DNA of 64,000 bases, from NCBI GenBank assembly GCA_048772705.1, contig JBLWGC010000202.1:62001-126000 (forward strand). The letters run 5' to 3'. Positions 31,815 through 41,701 of this stretch are shown piece after piece. The notes beneath the pieces were generated by a model. It saw only the letters and a list, made by a program, of their open reading frames with translations, made no database searches and was not told the origin of the DNA. Positions within the stretch are counted from its first letter, which is position 1, and each line of letters opens with the position of its first letter. Source of the stretch: Leidyana gryllorum EB-2025a (lineage: Eukaryota > Apicomplexa). Position numbers and translations under genes: made by a program.

Positions 31815-33346
31815 ATGATGAGAGTCGTTGCTCCCGGCCGAGTCAACATAATTGGTGAACACGTTGATCACCAAAACTATCCCGTGCTTCCATGCGCGGT
31901 TGAGAAGAACATTGAAATCGCGGCAGAATATGCCGCCGTTGAGGACAACAAAAATCCCGCCTTGACCGTTTGTCACAAGAACGAAGAGCAGTACCCCTCA
32001 AAAGTGTTCCAGAAAGTTGAGGATATTGTTATTGGCGAACACAATTGGACAAACTATGTCGTTGCCGCGTACCTCGGGATTGTAGAGTACCACGCCGTCA
32101 ACAAAGATGTTGCCAAAGTTGGGTCAACTCTCGATCAAAAGGCCGGTCTGACCGCAGATCAGATCAAAGCGGCCGGAAAGCTCTCTCCCACCAACTACTC
32201 TATCAAACTGACCGTCACTGGCAACATTCCCCCGGGTGCGGGCCTTTCATCGTCTTCGGCGTTGGTCGTGTGCTCTGCGTTTGCCATTAGCCTTTGTGCC
32301 GGAAAAGACAATGCCATTGATCACCACACAATGGCGGGCATCTGCACCAACGCTGAGCGGTACACGGGTACTGCTGGCGGTGGTATGGATCAGGCAGCCA
32401 TCTGTCTGAGTCAGAAGGGCAAAGCTCAGCTGATCAAGTTCCATCCACTGGAGACTGTACCCGTTCAGCTGCCCAAGGAAGTCGCTTTGGTCATCGCCAA
32501 CACCTGTCGCGAGGCCCCGAAGGTCCGTGACGCCGCCAAAATGTACAACAAACGCGTTTTTGAGCTCAAGACTGCGTGCGTACAGATCCTCTCCAAAGTG
32601 AACCCCGAGAAAGCCAAGAAACTGAGTGGCGAAGATATTATTGGCCTAACACTCCGTGAAGTGGTTCGCAACGACGTCAAAGCCACCGAGGAACAATTTT
32701 TGAAAGATCTCACCAAATACATTGAAAGTCGACCTCATTCCAAGGCCGATATGGACTCAATTCTGGGTACCGAAAGACGCGATGTTCTGTTGAAGAAACG
32801 CTGTGGAGAAGGTGTTTGGACCCAAAATGAAGAGTTCTTCCTATTTGAACGCATAAAACACGTTCTCACAGAGACCCTCCGCGTCAATCGGTTCGCAGAA
32901 ATCTGCAACACCCAGGTGGATCCAAACAAAGATACCGACATTGCCGTCCTCCGAGAACTCGGAGAGTTGTTAAATGGTTCTGGGAAATCCCTCAATGAAG
33001 ATTATGACTGCAGCTGCCCCGAAATTGAGGAGCTATGCTCCATCGCCCGCAAAGCGGGCGCCTATGGCTCTCGACTCACCGGAGCCGGCTGGGGCGGCTG
33101 CACTGTCTCCCTCATCAACAAGAAAGACACAGACACTTTCTTGAAGACGGTAAGCCCGCCCACCTGAGAGGCTCTCTCCCATTTCATACCTGCTGGCTGC
33201 AGCTGGAGACCGAATATTTCAAACCCTACATGACTGGATCCAAGAAAGCCTCGCCTCCATTAGAGCATTTGCCCAAATCCGATGGCGAGATACCTCAGGC
33301 ACTTTTCGTCACTTTGCCTGGCCCAGCTGTGTATTATGAAGAGTAA
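31815..33346 (+). CDS. GALK2: GHMP sugar kinase of the galactokinase/GalNAc kinase (GALK2) type (492 aa)
   Basis: Phosphorylates C1 of galactose or N-acetylgalactosamine with ATP; cytosolic. Exons 31815-33149 and 33203-33346 join in phase 0. Landmarks: galactokinase signature APGRVNIIGEHVDH at the N-terminus, ATP loop GNIPPGAGLSSSSALVV, catalytic Asp in TAGGGMDQAA, VIANTCREAPK, and C-terminal GSRLTGAGWGGCTVSL. The IIGEHVDHQNYPVLPCAVE stretch and CSCPEIEEL are closer to GALK2 than to GALK1, so GalNAc may be a substrate (inference). The protein begins directly at the signature, about 30-40 residues shorter at the N-terminus than animal GALK2. The first ATG pair is 31815/31818; no upstream in-frame ATG exists before the neighbour's stop. 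Confidence 0.9.
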
Positions 33347-33362
33347 AAACACGCCCTTATAT

Positions 33363-33386
33363 ACACACACACACACACACACACAC
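33363..33386 (+). repeat. (AC)n microsatellite
   Basis: Twelve AC units in the 3' region of the GALK2-type gene. Shorter CA/TG runs occur inside introns and spacers at about 17420, 30551 and 31436, so such runs are common in non-coding sequence here. Confidence 0.9.
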
Positions 33387-33538
33387 GTACACACAGACCA
33401 ATGCATAAGTGGTATCTCTCGATTCTGCCGTCGTCTCGACAGTTGTTTCTATCTAATGGAGTCGGAAACGATCTCCTGGTTGGGATTCTCGCCGAATATG
33501 TTTGATGGATGACGAAAAACGATCGATAGATTGATTGA

Positions 33539-34257
33539 TTATGACTCTTCCTCGGCTTCTTTGGTGGGCTTCCATTTGGACATCTGCAGTGGGGGAGGAG
33601 AAAAATACTGTATTGGATGAGAAGCTTACGTCGAGACTGTTCTCCGGACAGCCCCACAACTGAAGGTGGCCGATGCGCGTCACTTCAAAGCCTTTCTGAT
33701 TTGACTCCACAAAGATGGTCAGGAAGCGGACTCTCTGGAACTGTTGGAGGGGCGGCCAGATGATACCACTTTCTCAACTCGGGTTGGGCTTACGTTAACA
33801 TATCGCAGCGCAACTTTGTCGCCCGACGTTAGTTGAGACTCCGTCATTGTCTGGAAGAAGAATAGTGGATCATCGCACAACTCAGACTCCTCACCAGCAC
33901 TTGAGTGGGGGCGTCAGATTCAGCAGACGAAAAGTCCATATCCGGGGTATTGATGAACAGTTTGACCGATTTTGGTCCCGAGCCTTCGGCAATGACCGCT
34001 GGGGCGCATTTGATGCTGATATGAGAGATTTTAACGGGCTGCAGATAGAAAATGTTACTCCAATGATTCTCGGACCGCCAGTGTGGTGAGCTCACTGTCG
34101 AGAAGGGGATCTTGATCAACAGCTGCTCATCATCGAGTGAACGCAGTTCGAGGTCGAGATTGGGTTGGTAGAGACCGTTGTTGACGGGGAACTCGGAGTC
34201 TTCGTTCAGACACTCAACGCCAGTCTTCTCATAAAGAGTGTCGAGGACACCCGCCAT
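33539..34257 (-). CDS. PITHD1: PITH domain protein (191 aa)
   Basis: Four exons, 33895-34257, 33794-33850, 33630-33740 and 33539-33583, all phase 0. The product is essentially one PITH domain, the proteasome-interacting jelly-roll first described at the C-terminus of thioredoxin-like protein TXNL1. Landmarks: SLDDEQLLIKIPF, VKISHISIKCAP, SVKLFINTPDMDFSSAES, FQRVRFLTIFVESNQ and VTRIGHLQLWGCP. No thioredoxin CxxC domain precedes it, so it matches the stand-alone PITHD1 class. The start follows the family (short N-terminal extension). It is divergent from the RRM gene with 90 bp between starts. Confidence 0.9.
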
Positions 34258-34347
34258 TGAGCTATTGATGAAAGATTATTGAGCAGATGCCACTTCCAAT
34301 ACCTGCTGCTTGCCATCTCTCTTGAGTCGATACCCAAATAAATTTAC

Positions 34348-35573
34348 ATGCCGGACCCACCTTGCCGAACCCTCTTCCTCTGTCGTTTGGACCCGGGTAC
34401 AACCCCTCAAGAGGTCAGAGAGGCTGCTGCCACCTTTGGAGATGTCAGGAAAGTCAGCGTGCTCCCTGGCAAAATGATTGGGTTCGTGGAGTTTTGGGAT
34501 ATTCGACATGCTGAGGCCGCACAGGCCAAGTTCAGAAGCGTCACTATCCGCAACCGGCCGGTAAGAGCGAGTTGTGACTCACTGAGAAGTGTCTTTGTCA
34601 CAACAGGTCGACGCGTACTTTGCTCGGCAAAAGGAAGACGTGCGCGACCCCGTGTTGGCCCTGATATATGTGCGTGTGTGCACGAGAGACGGGTTACCTG
34701 CCAAGCTGGGGACAGCCGATATCGCTCGCTTGTTAGCGCCCGCCGGTGACGTATTGGGAGTTCAAGTGAAAGGAGAACAGTAAGCGATTGGATTTGATTG
34801 TGAGCCGTCTGTATCTGGTGCGTCTTCTCTCTCTCTTTAGTGAATGGCTGGTTGAGTTTTGCGACTCGCGGTCCAGCGAGAAGGCGTTCAAGATGTTCCA
34901 CGACAGAGAAGTGATGGGGTATTGGTTCACTCTGACGGCCCGTAGTGGGGAAATTGTCCCGCCGGCCGCGTTGATGAGAGAGAATGCCAATGGCCCGTAT
35001 GCCCGTGGACAGAAGGGGGCGCGAGGCGGGTGCGGGGGAGGGTCTGGAGTTGGAGGGACGCCTCGGGGCAGCAGCAACTGGCGGACTCGCGGCGGGCCGC
35101 AGTCCGCGAGCAGTCTCGGATTGGGGATCGTGAACGGCAATCCTCTATCTGCGGCGTCTAATAATGCTCAAAGTTCACCGCTGGCAACGTCTCCATGGGC
35201 GCGGCTCGCAGTTCAAGCCGCCGCGAGACGAGGACCTCTGACAGCGGGAGAGGAGTCGTCCCCGGAGAGAGCGACTAAACGGTTCAGTCCGATAAGTTTC
35301 ACACCGGTGAGTGGGACACAGATTCTGTTGGTTTGTTGACATTGTTTTGATTCAATCGCGCAGCCATACTGGATCAAAGCATTAGACCAGGGGAATTTAT
35401 CAACTACCGGCGGGGACAGTTCAATGGCGGATCATCGATCGGATTCATCACTTTCCTCTGTTGAAGTAGATCTGCTGCTTGACCTTCCTGCATCATCGGC
35501 AACCGTACTTCCTCCTCCAGAAGAAGAAGTAACGTCGACGGGCTTATCATCTACTCATACCAGGGGGGGGTGA
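34348..35573 (+). CDS. RNA-binding protein with RRM domains (353 aa)
   Basis: Exons 34348-34560, 34607-34779, 34841-35306 and 35364-35573. The first 70 residues are an RRM: RNP2-like TLFLCRLDPG, then MIGFVEFWDIRHAEAA as RNP1. A second, weaker RRM-like unit spans residues 80-165 (ALIYVRVCTRDGLPAK, WLVEFCDSRSSEKAFKMFH). The arrangement recalls Mei2-like or spen-type proteins, but I cannot fix the subfamily. A Gly/Arg-rich segment (QKGARGGCGGGSGVGG) and a Ser/Pro-rich tail follow. Role: RNA binding, probably in processing or regulation. Its last 27 coding bases overlap the last coding bases of the convergent WDR4 gene. Confidence 0.75.
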
Positions 35574-36983
35574 ACTTTCCTTGTGCCGTAGACGCTTCGC
35601 GCGACGCTCCTCTGTTGTCAGCGCAGAATCTTCTCTATTGTGCTTCCAGTGGCGCACCGCTAAAGGCACACTGTCAACAGGGGTACTCCACAGGCTCGGA
35701 ACCATTACAGTCCCCTCCCACCCGAGACGCAGTGCCCGAGCTCCAACGTCTACCCAAACAAATGTGTCGCCCAGCTCTGCGATACTACAGGGCACCGCGG
35801 GTAGGGACTGCTCACGGCGCACCTCCAGTGTCCGCGGCCGACCATCCTTCCCAGCCCCCGCTACCAACACTGATGTGGAACCACAAATAGGAATCAGTAC
35901 ATCTCCGGCTTTGGTAGTAACAACACTCAGAGGAACACCCCCACCGGGTGTCTCCACAGTTGCCAACAGCTTTGCCTCCGGCACTCCAAACAACCTCACA
36001 GTTCTATCTGCCCCCACGGAAACCAATTCCACGTCTCCAAACTTGGCTACGTCAATAATGTATTCGCTATGTCCACACAGAATAGCCTCAACAATCCACA
36101 ACTCCGGATATCGTGAGATGCGAATCTTCTCATCCCGATCACTCGTCGCCACCAAAGGGACCAACTTGCCGTCTCTCTTTCTAGCGTAATGCAATACCTT
36201 CATCTGAGTAATCGAAGCTAAATGTCCGTTCAATGCCGTCTTTAAAGCTTCGTCCTGCTCCTCTGGGCTCTCTCGGTGAACCCATTGACGACCAGCAGTC
36301 CCACCCGCCGTCTCCTCAGCACCAGCCGTCTCCTCAGCACCAGCCGTCTCCTCATCGTCTTTGATTGGGTTGCCCAGGGTGCCGCCGGTGAGGAGGACGG
36401 AGTCGTCCTTCTCCGCTTTGGGGTCTCCATCCGCTGTTTCCTTCTCCATCATCTCTTTGGCTTCGGGTAGGGCCAGGATTCCGGCATGCAGTTTGGCAAA
36501 GGCTTTGTCGGCTGGGTTCCGTTTCATATGAGAGGCGACCATTTTGATGGTGGCGATACTCATCTCTTCCAACTGAGCGAATGTGGCAGTGAAGACATCA
36601 CCGAATTTGTCTGCAATCAGAACTGGCGTCTCGAGCCCCTCGCTGGCTCGATCAGGCAGAGACACAGCTGTCACTCGGCGTTTGAGATGAAAGGTGCGAT
36701 CGTAAACAACCTCCTTGGGACTTTTGATATTGAGAATGTGGAGCTGTTTCTGATCCGTCATAGCCAACCAGTACTTGTCGGAGGCCGCCAAGCTGACGTA
36801 CTTGTCATCTTCTGATTCCCGAACCTCTCTATATATCACCTCATAGGTCTCTGTGTGGAGGATGACCAGTTCTCTCCCCCAAGCAACGGCCAGCTGGGGA
36901 AGGCTATGGTGGGGTACCAGCGGCACCACAGGGTGGTTAGGCTTAGTCAAATCGGAGCCAAAGAGGTCTGCGGGTTCAGGCAT
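35547..36983 (-). CDS. WDR4: WDR4/Trm82, non-catalytic subunit of tRNA m7G46 methyltransferase (478 aa)
   Basis: Single-exon WD40 protein. The family partners METTL1/Trm8 to methylate G46 of tRNAs; nuclear. Supporting segments: VLIADKFGDVFTA (family-typical ADKFGDV), ATSDRDEKIRISRYPELW (the SDRDEKIRxSxYP hallmark), LCGHSEYIIDVAKFG, and LVSVGADRTVRLF. An insertion around residues 185-245 carries a triple repeat of the unit GAEETA in an acidic stretch, likely disordered. The C-terminus is basic (EERRAKRLRHKES). The start ATG (36983) is 15 bp from the start of the divergent DDX56 gene; the 3' end overlaps the RRM gene. Confidence 0.88.
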   Translation of the reverse strand: MPEPADLFGSDLTKPNHPVVPLVPHHSLPQLAVAWGRELVILHTETYEVIYREVRESEDDKYVSLAASDKYWLAMTDQKQLHILNIKSPKEVVYDRTFHLKRRVTAVSLPDRASEGLETPVLIADKFGDVFTATFAQLEEMSIATIKMVASHMKRNPADKAFAKLHAGILALPEAKEMMEKETADGDPKAEKDDSVLLTGGTLGNPIKDDEETAGAEETAGAEETAGGTAGRQWVHRESPEEQDEALKTALNGHLASITQMKVLHYARKRDGKLVPLVATSDRDEKIRISRYPELWIVEAILCGHSEYIIDVAKFGDVELVSVGADRTVRLFGVPEAKLLATVETPGGGVPLSVVTTKAGDVLIPICGSTSVLVAGAGKDGRPRTLEVRREQSLPAVPCSIAELGDTFVWVDVGARALRLGWEGTVMVPSLWSTPVDSVPLAVRHWKHNREDSALTTEERRAKRLRHKESSPPPGMSR

Positions 36984-36998
36984 GACTCAAATTTTTCG

Positions 36999-39008
36999 AT
37001 GGGGGAATCGAAGCGGAGGAGAAAGGTTGCTATCGAACGTGTGGAGGAAGCAGCCGCTGCCAAACCGGCCAAATTGGATTGGGAGATAGTCGCATATGGC
37101 GACTCAGTTCCGACCTTTGAGGAACTGCAAAACGAAGGTCACTGGACGTTGAACCCGAGTTTAATAGCTGGGCTCCCGAGGGCGGGCTACGTGAACCCAA
37201 CTGAGCTCCAGCGGGCTGCCATCCCTCTAATATTGGCCGGAGGTGATTGTTTGATCAATGCCCCGACGGGAACGGGAAAGACATTAACTTTCGGACTCCC
37301 TCTGCTGTCTCTGGTAGCTGACGAGGCGAGTTCGAGTCAGAGACATTCAGAATGGAGAGAAAGTATACGGGCCCTCATTGTGGTACCCAGCAAAGAGCTC
37401 GTTACCCAAGTCACTGAAGTATTAACCAAAGTTTGTTTCCATTGTCACGATCTAATCTCCATCTTCCCGTTCGCTGAATGTCCCAGCCGTCTCAAAGATA
37501 TTCGAGTCCCCGCCAAACATCCCAATATTTGGGTCACCCAACCCGCCGCTCTCCTCAAGATGTGCCGTCTCCTCTTCGCCTCAATGAAGAAGAAGTCCCG
37601 AGCTATCACTTTCTTCCCAAATCTCAAACACGTTGTCATTGACGAGGCCGATCTCGTCATGTCCACTTACGGTTTCCACGAGGAAACCTCAGAGCTCTTC
37701 CGTCCGACTCCGGAAAAATGGGGTGGTGCTTCCGTGTCTATCATCCCGATGGGTGTCTCGCTGGAGCTGCGAGCCCAAGTCATTCTGGCTTCAGCCACAC
37801 TAAACGAGGAGGTGAGTGCTAAAATGATTCGATCTCAAAGCGTTCCTCCCTCTCTCCACAGCTCGCTGCCCTCAAAACGTTGGCTGTCCATAAACCCTCC
37901 ATTATGTGTCTCTCGAGCGAAGACGAGCCCGAGCGTCACCCTCTGCTGTCTGAAGGAGCTGTTCGACAGCTCTTCCACGTCAGAGTAGCCAGAGACTCCG
38001 GGTCCGGCCGTGCGCTCATTGAGCACAAACACTTTGTGGTCGACCGCAAGGGCCACGAAGATTATCTGTCTCTCTTCTGTCTGCTCCATTTGGGTTGGTG
38101 CGCTCGTAAGACACTCATCTTCACCAACACGACTGAACAGTGAGTGTGACCGATGGAGCGAGAGACATTTCTTCCTCTTTTCTGTGCAGAGCCTATAAAG
38201 TATACATATTTCTCCGACACTTCGGCATAAGTTGTGGTATCGTGGCGCCGACGCAGCCGTTACAGAGACGTTTGAAGACACTAACTGAGTTCAACCAGAG
38301 TATTTGTGACGTTCTTGTGGGGTGCGACTCAGCGTTCGACAGCGCCGAGGCAGACGCGACGGCTGACATTGGTCCGGGAGTGCGTTTCGGCGACAAAAAG
38401 GGCTCCCGGAAGCGGAAGCACGCTGATGGATCTTCGAGTGTGTCTCGTGGATTGGACTTCAAGGGGGTGTCATCAGTGATTCTTTTCGAGCCCGCAAATG
38501 GCAGCGATCAGTATACCCATAGGGTAGGAAGGGCAGCGAGAGGGTTCAAAAGAGCAAATATCACCGGTTTGGCTATTTCTCTTGTGACCGAGGCTGAAAA
38601 GGAAAATCTGCAAACGGTAAGTGTTTGAGCTTTGAGTGTGATGATTGATCGGTTAGACATTCGACGAGAATGAGAGCGAAGAGGTCGAGGCCTCAAACTT
38701 GGCGGCTTTCCGTGCGTATTCTTATCGCGTTGTCGATGTGGTGCGAGGACTGACCCCCAAGGCGGTTCGCGAGGTACAAACAAAGGAGCTGGCGGAGGGT
38801 TTCATGAAATCCAAGGACACTATTGGGCTATCTGCGCCGGAAGAGTCGCTGTTGCAAGTGGTGACGGGTGGCAAGAAGAAGGTGAGTTCCGAGTTCTCTC
38901 TTATATATGTGTGACTTCTAATTACAGTTCACCGGGCCCGAGGCTAAGAAACACCTGAAAATGGTGCCCAAGTATCTCCAGGATCATACTCGAAACGTTG
39001 TTAAATAA
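36999..39008 (+). CDS. DDX56: DEAD-box RNA helicase DDX56/Dbp9 (607 aa)
   Basis: ATP-dependent RNA helicase for 60S ribosome assembly, nucleolar. Exons 36999-37811, 37862-38139, 38190-38616, 38657-38881 and 38928-39008 join cleanly. Motifs: Q-motif region NPTELQRAAIP, motif I APTGTGKTL, DEAD as VIDEADLVMS, SAT as ASATLNEE, and motif VI HRVGRAARG. The subfamily is fixed by the charged insert placed between GCDSAF (corresponding to ATDA) and SRGLDF (residues about 465-510), by AFRAYSYRVVDVVRGLTPKA and by the closing HLKMVPKYLQDH. RGLDF and GRAAR keep the catalytic arginines. The short N-terminus is basic (MGESKRRRK). The next gene begins 20 bp after its stop. Confidence 0.93.
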
Positions 39009-39028
39009 AAATTTCGTGCCGTCCGTCA

Positions 39029-40280
39029 ATGATTCTTGACTTGGAAGTACCCATATTTGACATTGCCTTCCACAGGTCTTATGACCTTTTCGGAGTCGCA
39101 GCCATAGATGGCCGTGCCCTCCTGTAAGGCTCACAAATTGAAATGAAATGAACACTCTTCTCCAAATACAGCTACAATTATGATGAGGAACTGAACCTCA
39201 GCGGGTCGCAGGCATTCGAGCTGGGGCAGGGAGCCGTACATCAGATCGCTTTCAACTCTAACAAATGTAGGTCTCGGCCACGATCGATTACCCACTGATT
39301 TTCGTCGTAATAGATCTCGCTATGGCCTTCAATTACGGCCAACACGCAGTGGTCGAGCTCGAAACTCGCAACGTCATAATGAAACAAAAGGACGGGTACG
39401 CACGCGGCGGCAAGCCTCAAACTGCACTGCAAACGTCTGTCTCCTTGCAGAGCTGAAGCCGTACGGTCTCTCTGTTGGCTGAAGCCGGACGTATTAGCGT
39501 CCGGAGACGACGACGGGTCCATCCGGATATGGGACACGCGACAAGCCTCACCTCTCATCGCCACTTGGGACGACTGTGACGACCAGATACATCGTAAGTA
39601 TTTCAAGTGGTTTTCGGCGAAGCGAATTCTTCAACACAGAGCTCTCACTCGACAACACGGGAGATATCCTTCTGGCGGCTGCGGGCGACAAGTTGGCAGT
39701 CTTCGATCTGCGAAAGCCGGGCGCTACGAAGCTGAAGGCTATGAGTGATGAATTGGAAGATGACATTATGTGTTTCGACTTGGTGCGGAATGGCACCCGC
39801 ATAGTGTCGGGCCATCAGACGGGACCGTTGGGTATCTGGGCGGTCGGTGATTATGGAGACATCAAAGAGAGAATTGTGGGTATCACTTGCGAAGTTGAGG
39901 CCATCAAGAGTCTCGACCCCAGCTTGGTGGTCGCGGGGGGCGGAGACGGTAATCTGTATGGTGAGCGACGTCTGCCACGATGGCCACGTTTGATTCGTTG
40001 TTTTGCAGCCGTTTCTGTGTTCCCACATCGCGTGTTGGGGGTGATAGGGAAGCATACTGAGATTGATCGCGACCCGGAAGGAGAAGGGGGTATTCAGACC
40101 TGTGCAATTGACAATATAGAGGTAGAGAGAAACGGGCGTATTATTGCGACGTCAAGTGTGGAGTCAACGAGAATTATATTCCACGATCCAAAGTTAGCAG
40201 TGGAGATGCTGAAACAAGCGGAAGCTGGTGAAAGGACTAATTTGGCTCCTCCGAGGAGTGACTTCTTTGAGGACTTGTGA
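39029..40280 (+). CDS. WDR55: WDR55/Jip5-like WD40 protein of ribosome biogenesis
   Basis: Seven exons (introns at about 39126-39170, 39268-39314, 39397-39447, 39592-39640 and 39961-40008; some are only 45-50 nt) give roughly 330 aa. Repeats visible: VPIFDIAFHRSYDLFGVAAIDG, VRSLCWLKPDVLASGDDDG with SIRIWDTRQ, and IVSGHQTGPLGIWAVGD, then VFPHRVLGVIGKH and a polar C-terminus. The order of blades and the PHRVLGVIG element match WDR55/Jip5, needed for rRNA processing in the nucleolus. Exon count is my reading of the splice sites and may be off by one. It sits between DDX56 and the GlcNAc-6-P deacetylase gene with gaps of 20 and 39 bp. Confidence 0.8.
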
Positions 40281-40319
40281 TAGTCAGCCAGTCAGTCACA
40301 AACTTTTTATAGTCGTCGT

Positions 40320-41667
40320 ATGGGGAAAGTCACCAACCTGTTTGGATGCCTCGTGTTACGCGATGGGGAGCTCGTTCATGATGACCTATGGATTCGGAAC
40401 GGCAAAATAATTGACCCCGAAACAGTCGACCACGATGCTGACTTATTCATTGATTGCCGAGGGTGCATAGTATCACCTGGTTTTATAGATCTGAAACTGA
40501 ATGGAGCATTCGGAATAGACTTCCAAGATCGAGCCGACGATATCGAACAGGCTATCGATGCTGTCGCTGCACAACTGCCGAGTACTGGCGTCACTAACTT
40601 TTGCCCCACTCTCATCACAACCTCTCCCTCGATCTACAAGAAGGTGCTTCCGAGGGTTGAGGCGCGGGAACCCGACTTCCACAAAGGGGCTGGTGTCATA
40701 GGACTCCATCTCGATGGCCCATTCATCACAGTGGAGGGAGCGCATCCATCAGATTCGGTTCGACGTGAACGACTCAGCATGGACGAACTCCAAAAAGTAT
40801 ACGGTTCAGATCTCGAGAAAGTTGCCATCGTCACCCTGGCGCCCGAGATCCCCGGAGCTTTGGACGTTATCCCAGAATTGGTGCGGTGGGGTATCCATGT
40901 GTCTCTCGGCCACTCTCGAGCCGATCTCGAAGTCGGAGAACAGGCAGTCGCACTCGGCGCCTCAATGATTAGCCATCTGTTCAATGCAATGCCCAATCTT
41001 CACCATCGAGACCCCTCACTGGTTGGGTTGGTGGCATCTCGAAATGTCAAGAGACCGCTTAGATTCGGTTTGATCTCTGACGGTCACCATATTCACCCAG
41101 CAGCTTTGAGAATGGCCTACAGAATGAGCCCGGAGAATCTGATGCTCGTGTCAGATGGCCAAGCCCCTCTTGGCAAAAATGATGGAGAGTATTCCGTTCA
41201 CGGCCGTCAAGTCGTCGTCTCAGAGCAAAATGGGAGTCCAATCTGTACTTTGAAAGGGTCTTCCAAACTGTTTGGTTCAGTTTGTCCTCTGAATCTGGCT
41301 GTACGTAGATTCATAGAGTTGGCTGACTGTCCGCTGGGCTACGCACTCGAGGCTGTCACGAAACGCCCAGCAGAGGCCATGGGACTGTACCCGTCGAAAG
41401 GGTCATTGTTACCCCATGCAGATGCAGACTTTACCATTATCGACCCCGAGAGTTTCAGTATCATGGCTACGTTCATTGACGGACACAAAGTCTATGATGC
41501 CGGGGAGATTCGAGATCTTGAGCAAATTCTGCTTCATGCACCCCGCTCGCCGAACGAGTAAGTGTTATAAAGCGGGCTGTAAGGTTTGATCTGTTCGTTG
41601 CAGAGACACTGGGATGGAGGAGAAAGGGTCCACCAGAGTCAAGAGGAGGAAGAGCGTGCAGTCCTAG
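40320..41667 (+). CDS. AMDHD2: N-acetylglucosamine-6-phosphate deacetylase (434 aa)
   Basis: Hydrolyses GlcNAc-6-P to glucosamine-6-P and acetate (amino-sugar salvage), a metal-dependent amidohydrolase, cytosolic. Main exon 40320-41558; a short last exon after a GTAAGT...GCAG intron adds a basic tail (STRVKRRKSVQS). Landmarks: GFIDLKLNGAFGIDF, metal/ substrate residues in GLHLDGPF, SLGHSRAD (His ligand) and SHLFNAMPNLHH, and catalytic Asp in LVSDGQAP. The C-terminal DADFTIIDP closes the small beta-sandwich. With the GALK2-type kinase 7 kb away it suggests active hexosamine handling, although distance argues against a formal cluster. The start is 39 bp after the WDR55 stop; an ACTTTTTATAG tract lies in that gap. 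Confidence 0.95.
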
Positions 41668-41685
41668 TTGAAAATTTTGTACGCG

Positions 41686-41693
41686 TTTTTGAC
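41686..41693 (+). promoter_or_regulatory. TTTTTGAC tract before POLR1A
   Basis: Third copy of the octamer, 8 nt before the POLR1A start, in a 34-bp gap after the deacetylase stop. Candidate initiator element; no further support. Confidence 0.3.
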
Positions 41694-41701
41694 ACCGTGC
41701 G

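Noticed and set aside
33363-33386. CA runs taken as regulatory elements
   Set aside because: Such runs recur in introns and 3' regions without fixed position; ordinary microsatellites.
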